The translations under genes and the position numbers were made by a program. 64,000 bases of DNA, from the NCBI RefSeq assembly GCF_000719335.1, contig NZ_JOGB01000019.1, positions 124,001 through 188,000 on the forward strand, in the 5' to 3' direction. This document shows positions 28,221 to 38,647 of this stretch, one piece after another; position 1 is the first letter of the stretch; every line of letters starts with the position of its first letter. A model generated the notes under the pieces. The model saw only the letters and a list, made by a program, of their open reading frames with translations. It had not been told where the DNA came from and did no database searches. This stretch comes from Streptomyces sp. NRRL S-87. GTDB lineage: Bacteria > Actinomycetota > Actinomycetes > Streptomycetales > Streptomycetaceae.

Positions 28221-29774
28221 TTACTCCGTCACGTCGTGGCCCTCGTGCAGGCCGCCGCCGCTGCCGCTGCCGCCGGTCGGGGTGGAGGTCACCGGCTGCG
28301 TCAGGGGCGCGAGGTCGTAGGCGTAGTGGCCGACCGCGTCCGCGATGACGTCGATGTTCACGTCGAAGGCCGGCATGTTGATGTTGGTGATGTCGTCGCC
28401 CTTGGCGTGGTAGTTCACGTCGTACGCGACGCCCGCCGTGCCGCCGTACCTGGCGGCCTGGGCCTCGGTCTTGATGCCCTCGGCGCCGGTGAACGTGCCG
28501 CCGGACGGGATGCCCGCGCCGATGAACGGCCCGTAGTCGGAGCGGCCGGTGAAGTCCGTGCCCTCGTGCGGGATGTTCTGCGAGGTCAGGAAGTCGTTGA
28601 TGCCCTTCTCGAGCTGCGCGGAGCCCTCGGGGCCGGGGCCGGAGCCGACGCCGTCCGAGTCGTCGCCGTCGTAGACGAAGTACGCGGCGTTCGGCGAGGC
28701 GATCATGTCGAAGTTCAGGTACAGCCTGATCTGCTTCTTCTGCGCCTCGGAGAGCGAGTCGACGTACGCGTCGGAGCCCAGCAGGCCGAACTCCTCCGCC
28801 GACCACCAGGCGAAGCGGACCTTGTTCTTGACCTTCTCCTTCGACTTGGCCAGCTGCTGGGCCACCGTCAGGATGCCCGCCGAGCCGGAACCGTTGTCGT
28901 TGATGCCGGGGCCCGCGGTGACGGAGTCGAGGTGGGCGCCGAGGAAGACCGTGTTGTCCGGGTCGCCGCCGGGGGTCTCGGCGACCACGTTGAAGGTCTT
29001 CCGGGCCTCGTGGATCTCCCGGATGTCCAGGTTCACGGTGACGGGGCCGGCCGCGATCTCGGCGGCCAGCGCCTCGCCGTCGGCCTGGGTGAGGCCGCCG
29101 GTGGGGATCTTGCCGACGTTCGGGTCGGCCAGGGTGCCGTTGAGGGTGCCGGCGGTGTTGTTGTAGACGATCGCGCCGATGGCGCCCGCGGCCGCCGCGT
29201 TGGCCTGCTTGGCCGCGAAGGTGCAGCCGCCGCGCTTGATCAGGGCGATCCTGCCGGCATAGTTGCCGGTGGCGTAGTCCCCGGCGTCGCAGCCGTTGGT
29301 GTTGTCGGCGTCCACCGGGACCGCCGCGAGCTGCCCGGTGATGCCGCCCTCGGGACCGCTCGCCGTGTACGTCATCAGCTTGATCGCGACGTCCCGCGGG
29401 GTGGGGGAGACCACCTTCAGCTTCTCGGCGATCGGGGCCGTGTAGACGAAGTCGAACTCGTGCCGGACCGGCTTGTAGCCGGCGCCGCGCAGGACCGCCT
29501 CCACGTACTTCGCGGACTGCTCGTGGCCCTTCGAGCCGGCCACCCGGGTGCCGCCGTTGTAGTCCGCGATGGACTGCAGCGTCTGGAGGTGCTTGAAGGC
29601 GGCCTTCGCGGTGGAGTCCTTCACGAGCTTCCTGGCCAGCGCGTCGCCCTTGTTGGCCCAGCTGGGGCTCCCGTCGCCGGGCGTGGCGCCGGCGGGGCCC
29701 GCGATGAGCAGCGGGGAGACGAGGGCGGCGGCCGCCAGGGCGGCGGTGGCGGCGGCTATACGGCGTGCGGGCAT
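28221..29774 (-). CDS. Secreted M28-family aminopeptidase with PA domain
   Basis: 517 residues. A Sec signal peptide (MPARRIAAATAALAAAALVS..., cleavage after ATA-like GPAGA near residue 30) is followed by a PA domain insertion at about 130-240 (NYAGRIALIKRGGCTFAAKQ) and the di-zinc peptidase core: HLDSVTAGPGINDNGSG (His and bridging Asp), WWSAEEFGLLGS (catalytic and metal Glu), LNFDM (Asp) and VNYHAKGDD (last His). It is similar to the Streptomyces griseus aminopeptidase group that removes hydrophobic N-terminal residues outside the cell. AAAGGA precedes the ATG. Confidence 0.93.
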   Translation of the reverse strand: MPARRIAAATAALAAAALVSPLLIAGPAGATPGDGSPSWANKGDALARKLVKDSTAKAAFKHLQTLQSIADYNGGTRVAGSKGHEQSAKYVEAVLRGAGYKPVRHEFDFVYTAPIAEKLKVVSPTPRDVAIKLMTYTASGPEGGITGQLAAVPVDADNTNGCDAGDYATGNYAGRIALIKRGGCTFAAKQANAAAAGAIGAIVYNNTAGTLNGTLADPNVGKIPTGGLTQADGEALAAEIAAGPVTVNLDIREIHEARKTFNVVAETPGGDPDNTVFLGAHLDSVTAGPGINDNGSGSAGILTVAQQLAKSKEKVKNKVRFAWWSAEEFGLLGSDAYVDSLSEAQKKQIRLYLNFDMIASPNAAYFVYDGDDSDGVGSGPGPEGSAQLEKGINDFLTSQNIPHEGTDFTGRSDYGPFIGAGIPSGGTFTGAEGIKTEAQAARYGGTAGVAYDVNYHAKGDDITNINMPAFDVNIDVIADAVGHYAYDLAPLTQPVTSTPTGGSGSGGGLHEGHDVTE

Positions 29775-30051
29775 GGACGTCCTTTCACACGGCAGGCAGG
29801 GGAGTGCACCGAGGTGGGGCGTGGAGCTGGGACGCGCGGTGCACGCACGTTATGCGGGTGCCGCCCGGTCTCGCCAGGCTTTTCGCTGATTCCGGTTGAT
29901 GAATTCCATATATCGGTACCGCGGCAGGGGGGCGCGAGTGTTGACCCGGCATCAGGGGGAAGCGCTGGGCCATCAGGGCCGCGGCGTCGCGGGTGGCGGC
30001 CGGCGAACCGCCGCCCACGGGCCGGGGCCGCCGGCTCCGCCCGCCGCCGGG

Positions 30052-31182
30052 TCAGCGCAGGATGCCCTCGACGAGGTCGGAGCCCAGCCGCGCCACCGTT
30101 CCGATGTCCAACTGGTGCTGGACGTAGCGCCCCTGACGGCGGGTGGTCAGCAGCCCGGCCTTCTTCAGCACCGACAGGTGGCGGGAGACCTCGGGGGCGC
30201 TGATGCCGTACGTGTTCGCCAACTCCCCCGTGGTCGCGGGCCCGCGCGCCAGGCTCCGGCACAGCCGCATGCGCATCGGGTGCGCGAGCGCCTCCATCCG
30301 GCGCTGCAGCAGCTCCACCGGGCCCGGACCCGGCAGCTCCGCGGAGCGCACCGGGTACTGCACCACGGGCCGCCAGCCCGCGGCGTGCAGCACCAGCAGG
30401 TGGGGCCAGCCGAAGGTGGACGGGACCAGGACCAGTCCGGGGCCGAGCTCCGGGTCGACGGCGGAGGTGTCGCCCGTGGTCATCTTGTCGACGGTGATCA
30501 CGGATCCGGCCGGGTCCACGGACAGGGCGGTGGACACCCCCGCCAGCGCGGCCGCCAGGCCCTTGCGCCGCAGCAGCTCGGTCTGGTGGCGGGCGTGGGC
30601 CGCCAGCCCCGGCGCGATGCGCCGCCAGGTCTCCCCGAAGAAGGCCTCCTCGCAGTCCTCGAGGAGCCGGCGCAGCCAGGCCCGTACGGTGCCGGGCTCC
30701 GCCAGCAGCCGGTTCGTGAACCCGAGCTGCCGCGGCCCCCGGGCGGCGGCCGCCTCCAGCGCGCGGGTCCGCGCGGCCGGGTCGGTCAGGGGGGAGGGGC
30801 CGCCGCCCTCGTTGTAGTGGGCGAGCGCGCAGTGCTCCAGGGCGGCCGCGACGAACCGCTCGTCCGGCAGCCGGTCGAGCAGGTCGAGCTCCTCGGCCAG
30901 CGTCGCCCCGGGCAGGCGGGGGCCGTCGGGGGCCGCGGGCAGTCCCGCGAAGGGCATGAAGACGTCCGAGTACGACACCTGCCACAGGAACCCGGCCTCC
31001 AGCAGCCGGTCCGCCAGGCCCGGGTCGAGCCGGGCGGCGGTGGCCGTGGTCCAGGAGGCCAGGTTCGGGTGGTGGGCGGGCTGCGCGAGCGCGTGCAGCA
31101 CCATGCACAGCTCCGCGAGCGGCGACGGGGCGAACACGATCCGTCCGTGCTCCAGCCCGCCGATGTCGATGGTCACGCCCAT
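30052..31182 (-). CDS. ArsR-type winged-helix regulator with large N-terminal domain (DUF5937-like)
   Basis: 376 residues. The DNA-binding domain is C-terminal, residues about 290-365 (MEALAHPMRMRLCRSLARGP; TGELANTYGISAPEVSRHLSVLK; RRQGRYVQHQLD). The first 280 residues resemble the DUF5937 domain of Streptomyces regulators, with an alpha-helical body that may bind a ligand. No metal-binding cysteine motif of classical ArsR proteins is visible. It sits alone, upstream of the M28 peptidase gene on the same strand, 277 bases away; regulation of that gene is possible but not shown. Confidence 0.82.
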   Translation of the reverse strand: MGVTIDIGGLEHGRIVFAPSPLAELCMVLHALAQPAHHPNLASWTTATAARLDPGLADRLLEAGFLWQVSYSDVFMPFAGLPAAPDGPRLPGATLAEELDLLDRLPDERFVAAALEHCALAHYNEGGGPSPLTDPAARTRALEAAAARGPRQLGFTNRLLAEPGTVRAWLRRLLEDCEEAFFGETWRRIAPGLAAHARHQTELLRRKGLAAALAGVSTALSVDPAGSVITVDKMTTGDTSAVDPELGPGLVLVPSTFGWPHLLVLHAAGWRPVVQYPVRSAELPGPGPVELLQRRMEALAHPMRMRLCRSLARGPATTGELANTYGISAPEVSRHLSVLKKAGLLTTRRQGRYVQHQLDIGTVARLGSDLVEGILR

Positions 31183-31248
31183 CGGGCCATTGTCCCCGTA
31201 CGTCCGGCGGCGCCCGGGGGCGCCTCCGCAGCGGCCGGCGGCGTCGGG

Positions 31249-31296
31249 ACGCGGCCCGGGACGCGGGCCGGGGCGCGGGCCGGGGCGCGGGCCCGG
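31249..31296. repeat. 12-bp tandem repeat, four copies
   Basis: Four copies of (A/G)CGCGGGCCGGG start at 31249, 31261, 31273 and 31285, just after the stop of the threonine-aldolase-like gene. Confidence 0.7.
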
Positions 31297-31297
31297 G

Positions 31298-32530
31298 TCA
31301 GGCGAGCGCCCGTACCTCCTCGACGAAGTCGAGGACCGCGCGGCGGACCTCGTCGGCCGACCAGGACAGCGCCTCCGAGGCCACCGTCAGCTCCGTGACC
31401 GCCAGTCCGGGCGGCCCGTCAGCGAAGAACCGGCCGAAGAGCGCCGTCCGCGTGGACTCCGCCTGCCGCACCGCGGCCTCCGTCAGGAGGTCGGCCGCGT
31501 ACGGCAGCCACACGTGGAACTGGTGCGTCGTCGGCACCTCCGGCACCAGCCGGAACCACGGCACCCCCGCCTCCGCGAACCCCGCCCGCAGCCCCTCGGC
31601 CACCACCTTCGCGTGCGCCACGTACCCCGGCAGCCGCGGCAGCTCCCGCTCCAGTCCGGCCAGCGCCGCCAGGGCCTGCGGGAACTGCCGGAACACCTGG
31701 CCGCCGTACCGGTGCCGCCACACCCGCGCCTCCGCCACCAGCGAGGCGTCCCCGGCCAGTGCGGCGCCCGAGAACCCGCCGAGGGACTTGTAGAACGACA
31801 CGTACACGCTGTCCGCCAGGTCCGCGATCTCCGCGAGCGGCCGCCCGAAGTGCTCCGTGGTCTCCCACAGCCGCGCCCCGTCGAAGTGCACCACCGCCTC
31901 CCGCTCGCGGGCCGCCTCCACCAGCTCGGTCAGCTCCTCCCAGGAGGGCAGCAGGAAGCCGGGGTCGCGCAGCGGCAGCTCCACCATCAGGGTCCCGAAC
32001 GGCTCGGGCAGCTCGCGCACCTCGTCGGCCGTCGGCTGCCGGGCCTCGGTCGTGGTGTGGACGACGCGCAGCCCCGACACGACGGAGAGGGCCTCGCCCT
32101 CCCACCGCTCCGGGTGGGACTCGGGGTGCAGGGCCACGACCGGGTTGCCGGTCCGGCCCGCCCAGCAGCGCAGCGCCACCTGCTGGGCCATCGTGCCGGA
32201 GGGGAAGAACGCCGCCGCCTCCTTGCCGAGGAGCTCCGCGACCCGGCGCTCCAGCTCGGCCACGACCCCGTCGCCGTACTTGTCGCCCGGCTCGTCCAGG
32301 TCGTAGCCGCGCTCCGCCCAGGCCGCCAGGTCGGCCAGGTGCTCGCCCAGGCTCCGGTCCACCACGTTCTGGTTCAGGATCCGCTCGGCCGCCCGCCAGG
32401 CGGCCCGGCGCCGCCGTGCGGCGGCCTCCTCGGCGTCCGGCTCCGCGCCGAGGCTCCCCTCCGCCACGTCCGCCACGTCCCCCACTCCGTCCCCCGCATC
32501 CTCTGCGCCCTCGCGCCGCGCGTCCGTCAT
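31298..32530 (-). CDS. Threonine aldolase / beta-eliminating-lyase-like PLP enzyme
   Basis: 410 residues. Fold-type I PLP enzyme: KEAAAFFPSGTMAQQVALRC at the cofactor-binding loop, AVVHFDGARLWE with the PLP-ring aspartate, and SVYVSFYKSLGGFSGAALAG with the Schiff-base lysine near residue 240. These match low-specificity L-threonine aldolases, which split L-threonine to glycine and acetaldehyde. The N-terminal 40 residues are acidic and variable; I use the ATG at 32530, but an ATG four codons earlier is possible. No clear operon partner. Confidence 0.85.
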   Translation of the reverse strand: MTDARREGAEDAGDGVGDVADVAEGSLGAEPDAEEAAARRRRAAWRAAERILNQNVVDRSLGEHLADLAAWAERGYDLDEPGDKYGDGVVAELERRVAELLGKEAAAFFPSGTMAQQVALRCWAGRTGNPVVALHPESHPERWEGEALSVVSGLRVVHTTTEARQPTADEVRELPEPFGTLMVELPLRDPGFLLPSWEELTELVEAAREREAVVHFDGARLWETTEHFGRPLAEIADLADSVYVSFYKSLGGFSGAALAGDASLVAEARVWRHRYGGQVFRQFPQALAALAGLERELPRLPGYVAHAKVVAEGLRAGFAEAGVPWFRLVPEVPTTHQFHVWLPYAADLLTEAAVRQAESTRTALFGRFFADGPPGLAVTELTVASEALSWSADEVRRAVLDFVEEVRALA

Positions 32531-32654
32531 ACGGCCGATCATCACCCGCCCGGGGCGGGCCCGGCCACGGAAATTCCGGCCGGGGGGCCAGCGGCTAGCA
32601 TGGCGACGTATCGTCCGGTACCCCCCGCGGACTGGAACGGAAGGCCCGCCCCGC

Positions 32655-33740
32655 GTGAACCCAACCCAGCAGCCCCGCCCCGCCCGGCTCACCGTCGGAG
32701 TCGTCGGCGCGGGCCGTGTCGGCCCCGCCCTGGCCGCCTCGCTCCAGCTCGCCGGGCACCACCCGGTCGCCGTGTCGGGCGTCTCCGACGCGTCCCGGCG
32801 CCGGGCCGAGGCCCTGCTGCCCGGAGTGCCGCTCGTACCGCCCTCCCAGGTGCTGGAGATGGCCGACCTGGTGCTGCTGACCGTCCCCGACGACGCCCTG
32901 CCCGGGCTCGTCGAGGGCCTGGCCGCCACCGGGGCCGTCCGTCCCGGGCAGCTGCTCGTGCACACCTCCGGCCGGTACGGCACCGCCGTCCTCGACCCCG
33001 CACGCCGCGCCGGCGCGCTGCCGCTGGCACTGCACCCCGCCATGACGTTCACCGGAACCTCGGTCGACGTGCAGCGGCTCGCCGGCTGCTCCTTCGGGGT
33101 GACCGCCCCCGAGGAACTGCGGCTCGCCGCCGAGGCCCTGGTCATCGAGATGGGCGGCGAGCCGGAGTGGATCGCCGAGGAGGCCCGGCCGCTGTACCAC
33201 GCGGCCCTCGCCCTCGGCGCGAACCACCTCGTCACGCTCGTGGCCCAGGCCATGGAACTGCTCCGCAAGGCCGGTGTCGGCCACCCCGACCGGATGCTCG
33301 GCCCGCTCCTCGGCGCCGCCCTCGACAACGCCCTGCGCTCCGGTGACGCGGCCCTGACCGGGCCGGTCGCGCGCGGCGACGCCGGCACGGTCGCCGCGCA
33401 CGTGGCGGAGCTGCGCAAGCACTCTCCCGCCAGCGTCGCGGGCTACCTCGCGATGGCCCGCGCCACCGCGGACCGCGCCCTCGCGCACGGGCTGCTCAAG
33501 CCGGAGCTCGCCGAGGACCTGCTCGGCGTGCTCGGCTCCGGCACGTCCGACCACGAGGTCGCCCCCGGCGCGCCGGGTACCCCCGCGGGGCCCGCCGCGA
33601 CCGACGGCACCGGGGACCCGGACGGCTCCGGCGGCCCGGCCGGCGGCTCCGGCAGCGCCGGCCCTCCGGGCGGCCCCGGTCCGGACGACGACCCCGACGG
33701 CCGCCACGGCCCCAACGGCCCCCAGGGAGGGGAACGATGA
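32655..33740 (+). CDS. Rossmann-fold DUF2520 protein
   Basis: 361 residues. An N-terminal dinucleotide-binding motif ([20 protein letters not shown]) and a second block [15 protein letters not shown] define the Rossmann-like/DUF2520 family, structurally related to ketopantoate reductase and F420-dependent dehydrogenases. The C-terminal 60 residues are Gly/Pro/Asp-rich and disordered-looking. Placement directly before panC, overlapping its ATG (ATGA), suggests a role in pantothenate synthesis, possibly as a ketopantoate reductase substitute; this is inference. GTG start. Confidence 0.85.
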   Translation: MNPTQQPRPARLTVGVVGAGRVGPALAASLQLAGHHPVAVSGVSDASRRRAEALLPGVPLVPPSQVLEMADLVLLTVPDDALPGLVEGLAATGAVRPGQLLVHTSGRYGTAVLDPARRAGALPLALHPAMTFTGTSVDVQRLAGCSFGVTAPEELRLAAEALVIEMGGEPEWIAEEARPLYHAALALGANHLVTLVAQAMELLRKAGVGHPDRMLGPLLGAALDNALRSGDAALTGPVARGDAGTVAAHVAELRKHSPASVAGYLAMARATADRALAHGLLKPELAEDLLGVLGSGTSDHEVAPGAPGTPAGPAATDGTGDPDGSGGPAGGSGSAGPPGGPGPDDDPDGRHGPNGPQGGER

Positions 33741-34813
33741 ACCGCCAGCTCCCGCCGGTGCTCCGCACGGCCGCAGAGCTGCACGCCCTGCGCGCCGACG
33801 CGAAGGGCCGCCGCACCGTCGTCATGACGATGGGCGCCCTCCACGAAGGCCACGCCACGCTCGTCCGCACCGCCCGGGACCTCGCCGGCCCCGACGGCCA
33901 GGTCGTGGTCACCGTCTTCGTCAACCCGCTCCAGTTCGGCCCGAACGAGGACCTCGACCGCTACCCCCGCACCCTCGACTCCGACGTCGAGATCGCGGGC
34001 GCGGCCGGCGCCGACGCCGTCTTCGCCCCCGGCGTCGACGAGGTCTACCCGGGCGGCGAGCCGCAGGTGCGCGTCACCGCCGGCCCGATGGGCGACCGCC
34101 TCGAAGGCGCCACCCGCCCCGGCCACTTCGACGGCATGCTCACCGTCGTCGCCAAGCTGCTGCACCTGACGCGCCCCGACACCGCCCTGTTCGGCCAGAA
34201 GGACGCGCAGCAGCTCGCCCTCATCCGGCGCATGGTGAGCGACCTGAACTTCCCGGTCGAGATCGTGGGCGTGCCGACCGTCCGCGAGGGCGACGGCCTG
34301 GCCCTCTCCAGCCGCAACCGCTACCTGTCGGAGGCCGAGCGGGGCACCGCCCTGGCCCTCTCCCGCGCCCTGTTCGCCGGCCGCGACCGGCTGGCCGCCC
34401 AGTACGCCCTCGTCGCGCGCGCCTCCAGCGCGCCCACCACCGACGAGCGGGCCGCCGCCCTCGCCAAGATGGGCGAGTCCCGGGCCTCCGCCGACGCGCA
34501 CGCCGTGTCCGTGGCCGCCGCCGGACTGCCCGCGGCCGTCCGCGCCGCCGCCGGGGCCGTCCTGGCCGACGCGGCCGCCGCCGAACCGCCCCTGGCCCTC
34601 GACTACGTCGCCCTGGTCGACCCCGCCACCTTCACCGAGGTCCCCGACACCTTCACCGGGACGGCCGTGCTGGCCGTCGCCGCGAAGGTCGGCACGACCC
34701 GGCTCATCGACAACATCCCCCTGGAATTCGGCCCCGTGGACGCCGTCGGAACCGCAGCCGCGACCGCCGCCCCGCCCTCGGGGGACCGTACGGCAGACGG
34801 AGCACACCTGTGA
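33737..34813 (+). CDS. panC: Pantothenate synthetase (pantoate-beta-alanine ligase)
   Basis: 358 residues, longer than the usual 280-330 because of Ala-rich insertions after residue 210 and at the C terminus. Catalytic motifs are intact: [70 protein letters not shown] and [11 protein letters not shown]. It joins pantoate and beta-alanine using ATP. Start overlaps the DUF2520 stop, and its own stop overlaps the nadB start, so the operon is translationally coupled. Confidence 0.95.
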   Translation: MNRQLPPVLRTAAELHALRADAKGRRTVVMTMGALHEGHATLVRTARDLAGPDGQVVVTVFVNPLQFGPNEDLDRYPRTLDSDVEIAGAAGADAVFAPGVDEVYPGGEPQVRVTAGPMGDRLEGATRPGHFDGMLTVVAKLLHLTRPDTALFGQKDAQQLALIRRMVSDLNFPVEIVGVPTVREGDGLALSSRNRYLSEAERGTALALSRALFAGRDRLAAQYALVARASSAPTTDERAAALAKMGESRASADAHAVSVAAAGLPAAVRAAAGAVLADAAAAEPPLALDYVALVDPATFTEVPDTFTGTAVLAVAAKVGTTRLIDNIPLEFGPVDAVGTAAATAAPPSGDRTADGAHL

Positions 34814-36675
34814 GCAGCACCGGCCGCACCCCGGCCCTCAGAGCCACCGGCCCGGGTACGGGCACCGCCACCGGCATACGCCTGCACGCCCCCGCCCCCG
34901 GCTGGGCGATCGAGGCGGACGTCGTGGTCATCGGCTCCGGCGTCGCCGGCCTGACGGCCGCGCTGCGCTGCGCCGCCGCCGGCCGCCGTACGGTCGTCGT
35001 CACCAAGGCACGGCTCGACGACGGCTCCACCCGCTGGGCCCAGGGCGGCATCGCCGCCGCCCTCGGCGAAGGCGACACCCCCGAGCAGCACCTGGACGAC
35101 ACCCTGGTCGCCGGCGCCGGACTGTGCGACGAGAACGCCGTACGACTCCTGGTCACCGAGGGCCCCGACGCGGTGCGCCGCCTGATGGCCGCCGGCGCCG
35201 AGTTCGACCGCGACGCCACCACCGGCGAGATAGAGCTGACCCGCGAAGGCGGCCACCACCGGCGCCGCATCGCGCACGCCGGCGGCGACGCCACCGGCGC
35301 CGAGATCTCCCGCGCGCTCGTCGAGGCCGTCCACGCCTCCGGCATCGAGACCGTCGAGAACGCCCTCGTCCTCGACCTCCTCCAGGACGCGGCCGGCCGC
35401 ACCGCCGGCGTCACCCTGCACGTCATGGGCGAGGGCCAGCACGACGGCGTCGGCGCCGTCCACGCCCCCGCCGTGATCCTGGCGACCGGCGGCATGGGCC
35501 AGGTCTTCTCCGCCACCACCAACCCCGCCGTCTCCACCGGCGACGGCGTCGCGCTCGCGCTGCGCGCCGGGGCCGAGGTCTCCGACCTCGAATTCGTGCA
35601 GTTCCACCCGACGGTGCTCTTCCTCGGGCCCGACGTCGAGGGCCAGCAGCCGCTGGTCTCCGAGGCGGTGCGCGGCGAGGGCGCCCACCTCGTCGACGCG
35701 GACGGGGTCCGCTTCATGGTCGGGCAGCACGAACTCGCCGAACTGGCTCCCCGCGACATCGTCGCCAAGGGCATCATGCGCCGCATGCAGGAGCAGGGCG
35801 CGCAGAACATGTACCTGGACGCCCGGCACTTCGGCGCCGCGATGTGGGAGCAGCGCTTCCCCACCATCCTCGCCGCCTGCCGCGCCCACGGCATCGACCC
35901 CGTCACCCAGCCGATCCCGGTCGCCCCCGCCGCGCACTACGCGAGCGGCGGCGTACGGACCGACCTGCGCGGCCGGACCACCGTCCCCGGCCTCTACGCG
36001 TGCGGCGAGGTGGCCTGCACCGGCGTCCACGGCGCCAACCGGCTCGCCTCCAACTCCCTTCTGGAGGGCCTGGTGTTCGCCGAGCGCATCGCGGCGGACA
36101 TCGCCGCCCGCGCCGCCGCCGGCGAACTCACGTCGGCCGGCCCCGGCATACCCGTGCCGTCCACCGGCCCGCTGCTGCCCGGCGACGCCCGCTTCGAGGT
36201 GCAGCGCATCATGACCGAGGGCGCGGGCGTGCTGCGCTCCGCCGACAGCCTCCAGGACGCGGCCGACGCGCTGGAGTCCCTGTACTGCCGCGCTCTCAAC
36301 GAACTGGAGACGCACGGCAAGACGGCCGAGCCCGGCACCGACACGTGGGAGGCCACCAACCTCCTGTGCGTGGCCCGGGTGCTGGTCGCGGCCGCCCGCC
36401 GCCGCGAGGAGACCCGCGGCTGCCACTGGCGCGAGGACCACCCCGACCGCGAGGACGCCGCCTGGCGACGCCACATCGTCGTACGGCTGTCGGCGACCCG
36501 GCGGCGCGCGCTGGTCGTCGCGACGACCCCGACGGCGGACTTCCCGCCGGTGGACGGGCCCTCGGCCCTGGTGCCGGTGCCCGAGGAGCGGCCCGACCGG
36601 CGCTCCGACTGCAGCGAGCGCCCCGGGCGCTCCGAAGAGACTTCCGTACGCCACCCCCTGACGCAGGAGCAGTGA
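34810..36675 (+). CDS. nadB: L-aspartate oxidase
   Basis: 621 residues. FAD-binding motif [19 protein letters not shown] at about 37-55, [19 protein letters not shown], and [11 protein letters not shown] with [20 protein letters not shown] are diagnostic. It oxidises L-aspartate to iminoaspartate, the first step of de novo NAD synthesis. nadA is not in the window. The first 30 and last 40 residues are variable. GTG start overlapping the panC stop (GTGA). Confidence 0.96.
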   Translation: MSSTGRTPALRATGPGTGTATGIRLHAPAPGWAIEADVVVIGSGVAGLTAALRCAAAGRRTVVVTKARLDDGSTRWAQGGIAAALGEGDTPEQHLDDTLVAGAGLCDENAVRLLVTEGPDAVRRLMAAGAEFDRDATTGEIELTREGGHHRRRIAHAGGDATGAEISRALVEAVHASGIETVENALVLDLLQDAAGRTAGVTLHVMGEGQHDGVGAVHAPAVILATGGMGQVFSATTNPAVSTGDGVALALRAGAEVSDLEFVQFHPTVLFLGPDVEGQQPLVSEAVRGEGAHLVDADGVRFMVGQHELAELAPRDIVAKGIMRRMQEQGAQNMYLDARHFGAAMWEQRFPTILAACRAHGIDPVTQPIPVAPAAHYASGGVRTDLRGRTTVPGLYACGEVACTGVHGANRLASNSLLEGLVFAERIAADIAARAAAGELTSAGPGIPVPSTGPLLPGDARFEVQRIMTEGAGVLRSADSLQDAADALESLYCRALNELETHGKTAEPGTDTWEATNLLCVARVLVAAARRREETRGCHWREDHPDREDAAWRRHIVVRLSATRRRALVVATTPTADFPPVDGPSALVPVPEERPDRRSDCSERPGRSEETSVRHPLTQEQ

Positions 36676-36677
36676 CC

Positions 36678-37655
36678 GTGAGCACCCCCGAACTCCCCCT
36701 TGTGCAGAACGAAGAGGGCTGCGGCGACGACTGCGCCTGCGGCCCCGCCGAGTCCGGCCTGGACCCGGCCCTCGCGCAGCTGCTGGCCGACGCCGGCCTC
36801 GACCCGATCGAGGTCGAGGACATCGCCCACATGGCGCTCTCCGAGGACCTCGACGGCGGCGAGGACGTCACCACCGTCGCCACCGTCCCCGAAGACGCCG
36901 TCGCCACCGCCGACTTCACCGCCCGCGAGGCCGGCACGGTCGCCGGCCTGCGGATCGCCGAGGCCGTGCTGTCGGTCGTCTGCGAGGAGGCGTTCGAGGT
37001 CGAGCGGCACGCCGAGGACGGCGACCGCGTCGAGCCGGGCCAGGTCCTGCTCTCCGTCACCGCCCGCACCCGCGACCTGCTCACCGGCGAGCGCAGCGCC
37101 CTGAACATCCTGGGCCGGCTGTCCGGCATCGCCACCGCCACCCGCGCCTGGGCCGACGCGCTGGAGGGCACCGGGGCCCGCGTGCGCGACACCCGCAAGA
37201 CCACGCCCGGCCTGCGGGCCCTGGAGAAGTACGCGGTCCGCTGCGGCGGCGGCGTCAACCACCGCATGTCGCTCTCGGACGCGGCCCTGGTCAAGGACAA
37301 CCACGTGGTGGCCGCCGGCGGCGTCGCCCAGGCCTTCGAGGCCGTCCGCGAGATGTGGCCGGACCTGCCCATCGAGGTCGAGGTCGACACCCTGCACCAG
37401 GCCCGCGAGGTCATGGACGCCGGTGCGGACCTCATCCTGCTCGACAACTTCACGCCGATGGAGACCGAGGAGGCCGTGATCCTCAACAAGGAGCACAACA
37501 AGGGCCGCGCGGTCCTGGAGTCCTCCGGCCGCCTGACCCTCGACAACGCCCGCGCGTACGCGGAGACCGGCGTCGACTACCTCGCCGTGGGCGCCCTCAC
37601 GCACTCCGCGCGCGTCCTCGACATCGGCCTGGACCTGCGAGAGGCAGCGCGCTGA
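36678..37655 (+). CDS. nadC: Quinolinate phosphoribosyltransferase (nicotinate-nucleotide pyrophosphorylase)
   Basis: 325 residues. Motifs: DTRKTTPGLRALEKYAVRCG, GGVNHRMSLSDAALVKDNHV, and DLILLDNFTPME. It converts quinolinate and PRPP to nicotinate mononucleotide. The N terminus carries a short Cys-rich sequence (EEGCGDDCACG) before the catalytic domain, not needed for the fold; possible metal binding is speculative. I chose the GTG at 36678, 8 bases after AGGAG, over the GTG at 36672. Confidence 0.96.
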   Translation: MSTPELPLVQNEEGCGDDCACGPAESGLDPALAQLLADAGLDPIEVEDIAHMALSEDLDGGEDVTTVATVPEDAVATADFTAREAGTVAGLRIAEAVLSVVCEEAFEVERHAEDGDRVEPGQVLLSVTARTRDLLTGERSALNILGRLSGIATATRAWADALEGTGARVRDTRKTTPGLRALEKYAVRCGGGVNHRMSLSDAALVKDNHVVAAGGVAQAFEAVREMWPDLPIEVEVDTLHQAREVMDAGADLILLDNFTPMETEEAVILNKEHNKGRAVLESSGRLTLDNARAYAETGVDYLAVGALTHSARVLDIGLDLREAAR

Positions 37656-38464
37656 TGCTGCTCACGATCGACGCCGGCAACAGCCAGACGGTGCTGGGGC
37701 TCTTCGACGGCGAGGAGATCGTCGAGCACTGGCGCATCTCGACCGACCCGCGGCGCACCGCCGACGAGCTGGCCGTCCTGATGCAGGGCCTGATGGGCAT
37801 GCACCCGATGCTCGGCAGCGAGCTGGGCGACGGGATCCACGGCGTCGCGATCTGCTCGACGGTGCCGTCCGTCCTGCACGAGCTGCGCGAGGTCACCCGG
37901 CGGTACTACGGGGACGTGCCGGCCGTCCTCGTCGAGCCGGGCGTCAAGACCGGCATCCCGATCCTGACCGACCAGCCGAAGGAGGTCGGCGCCGACCGCA
38001 TCGTCAACGCGCTGGCCGCCGTCGAGCTGTACGGGGGCCCGGCGATCGTCGTCGACTTCGGTACGGCCACGACGTTCGACGCGGTGTCGGCGAAGGGCGA
38101 GTACCTCGGTGGGGTCATCGCGCCGGGCATCGAGATCTCGGTCGAGGCGCTCGGGGTGCGCGGCGCGCAGCTGCGCAAGATCGAACTGGCCCGGCCGCGC
38201 AAGGTGATCGGCAAGAACACCGTCGAGTGCATGCAGTCCGGCATCGTCTACGGCTTCGCGGGCCAGGTGGACGGCGTCGTCACCCGCATGACCCGGGAAC
38301 TCGTCGGTCCCGACGGGGACCCCTCCGACGTCCGCGTCATCGCCACGGGCGGCCTGGCGCCGATGGTCCTCGGCGAGTCCACGGTCATCGACGACCACGA
38401 GCCGTGGCTGACCCTGATCGGCCTGCGGCTCGTGTACGAGCGGAACGTGGGCGCGTTCTCGTAG
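37655..38464 (+). CDS. coaX: Type III pantothenate kinase
   Basis: 269 residues. ATPase signature LLTIDAGNSQTVLGLFDGEE at the N terminus, GADRIVNALAAVELYGGP, and VVDFGTATTFDAVSAKGEYL with GGVIAPGIEIS. It phosphorylates pantothenate, the first committed step of CoA synthesis, and is unaffected by CoA feedback in this class. The ATG overlaps the nadC stop by one base (TGATG). It completes an operon that joins pantothenate and NAD synthesis. Confidence 0.96.
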   Translation: MLLTIDAGNSQTVLGLFDGEEIVEHWRISTDPRRTADELAVLMQGLMGMHPMLGSELGDGIHGVAICSTVPSVLHELREVTRRYYGDVPAVLVEPGVKTGIPILTDQPKEVGADRIVNALAAVELYGGPAIVVDFGTATTFDAVSAKGEYLGGVIAPGIEISVEALGVRGAQLRKIELARPRKVIGKNTVECMQSGIVYGFAGQVDGVVTRMTRELVGPDGDPSDVRVIATGGLAPMVLGESTVIDDHEPWLTLIGLRLVYERNVGAFS

Positions 38465-38635
38465 CGTCCGGCCCCCTGCCGGGGCGGGCGGTTGAGCCGC
38501 CCGCCCCGCCGGGCGCCGACGTCGGTGGGGCGCCGGCGGCCCGCCCGCCGTGGCCCCGGGGAGCGCCGCCCCGGCCCGTCCGCCGCCCGCCGCGCCGGGA
38601 AGCGCGTGGTCAGGGGATTTTGTCCGATTAGCGCG

Positions 38636-38641
38636 TATCTT
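38636..38641 (+). promoter_or_regulatory. -10 hexamer, probable leaderless start
   Basis: TATCTT ends 6 bases before the ATG at 38648; the interval CTGGAC is no ribosome site. Confidence 0.5.
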
Positions 38642-38647
38642 CTGGAC

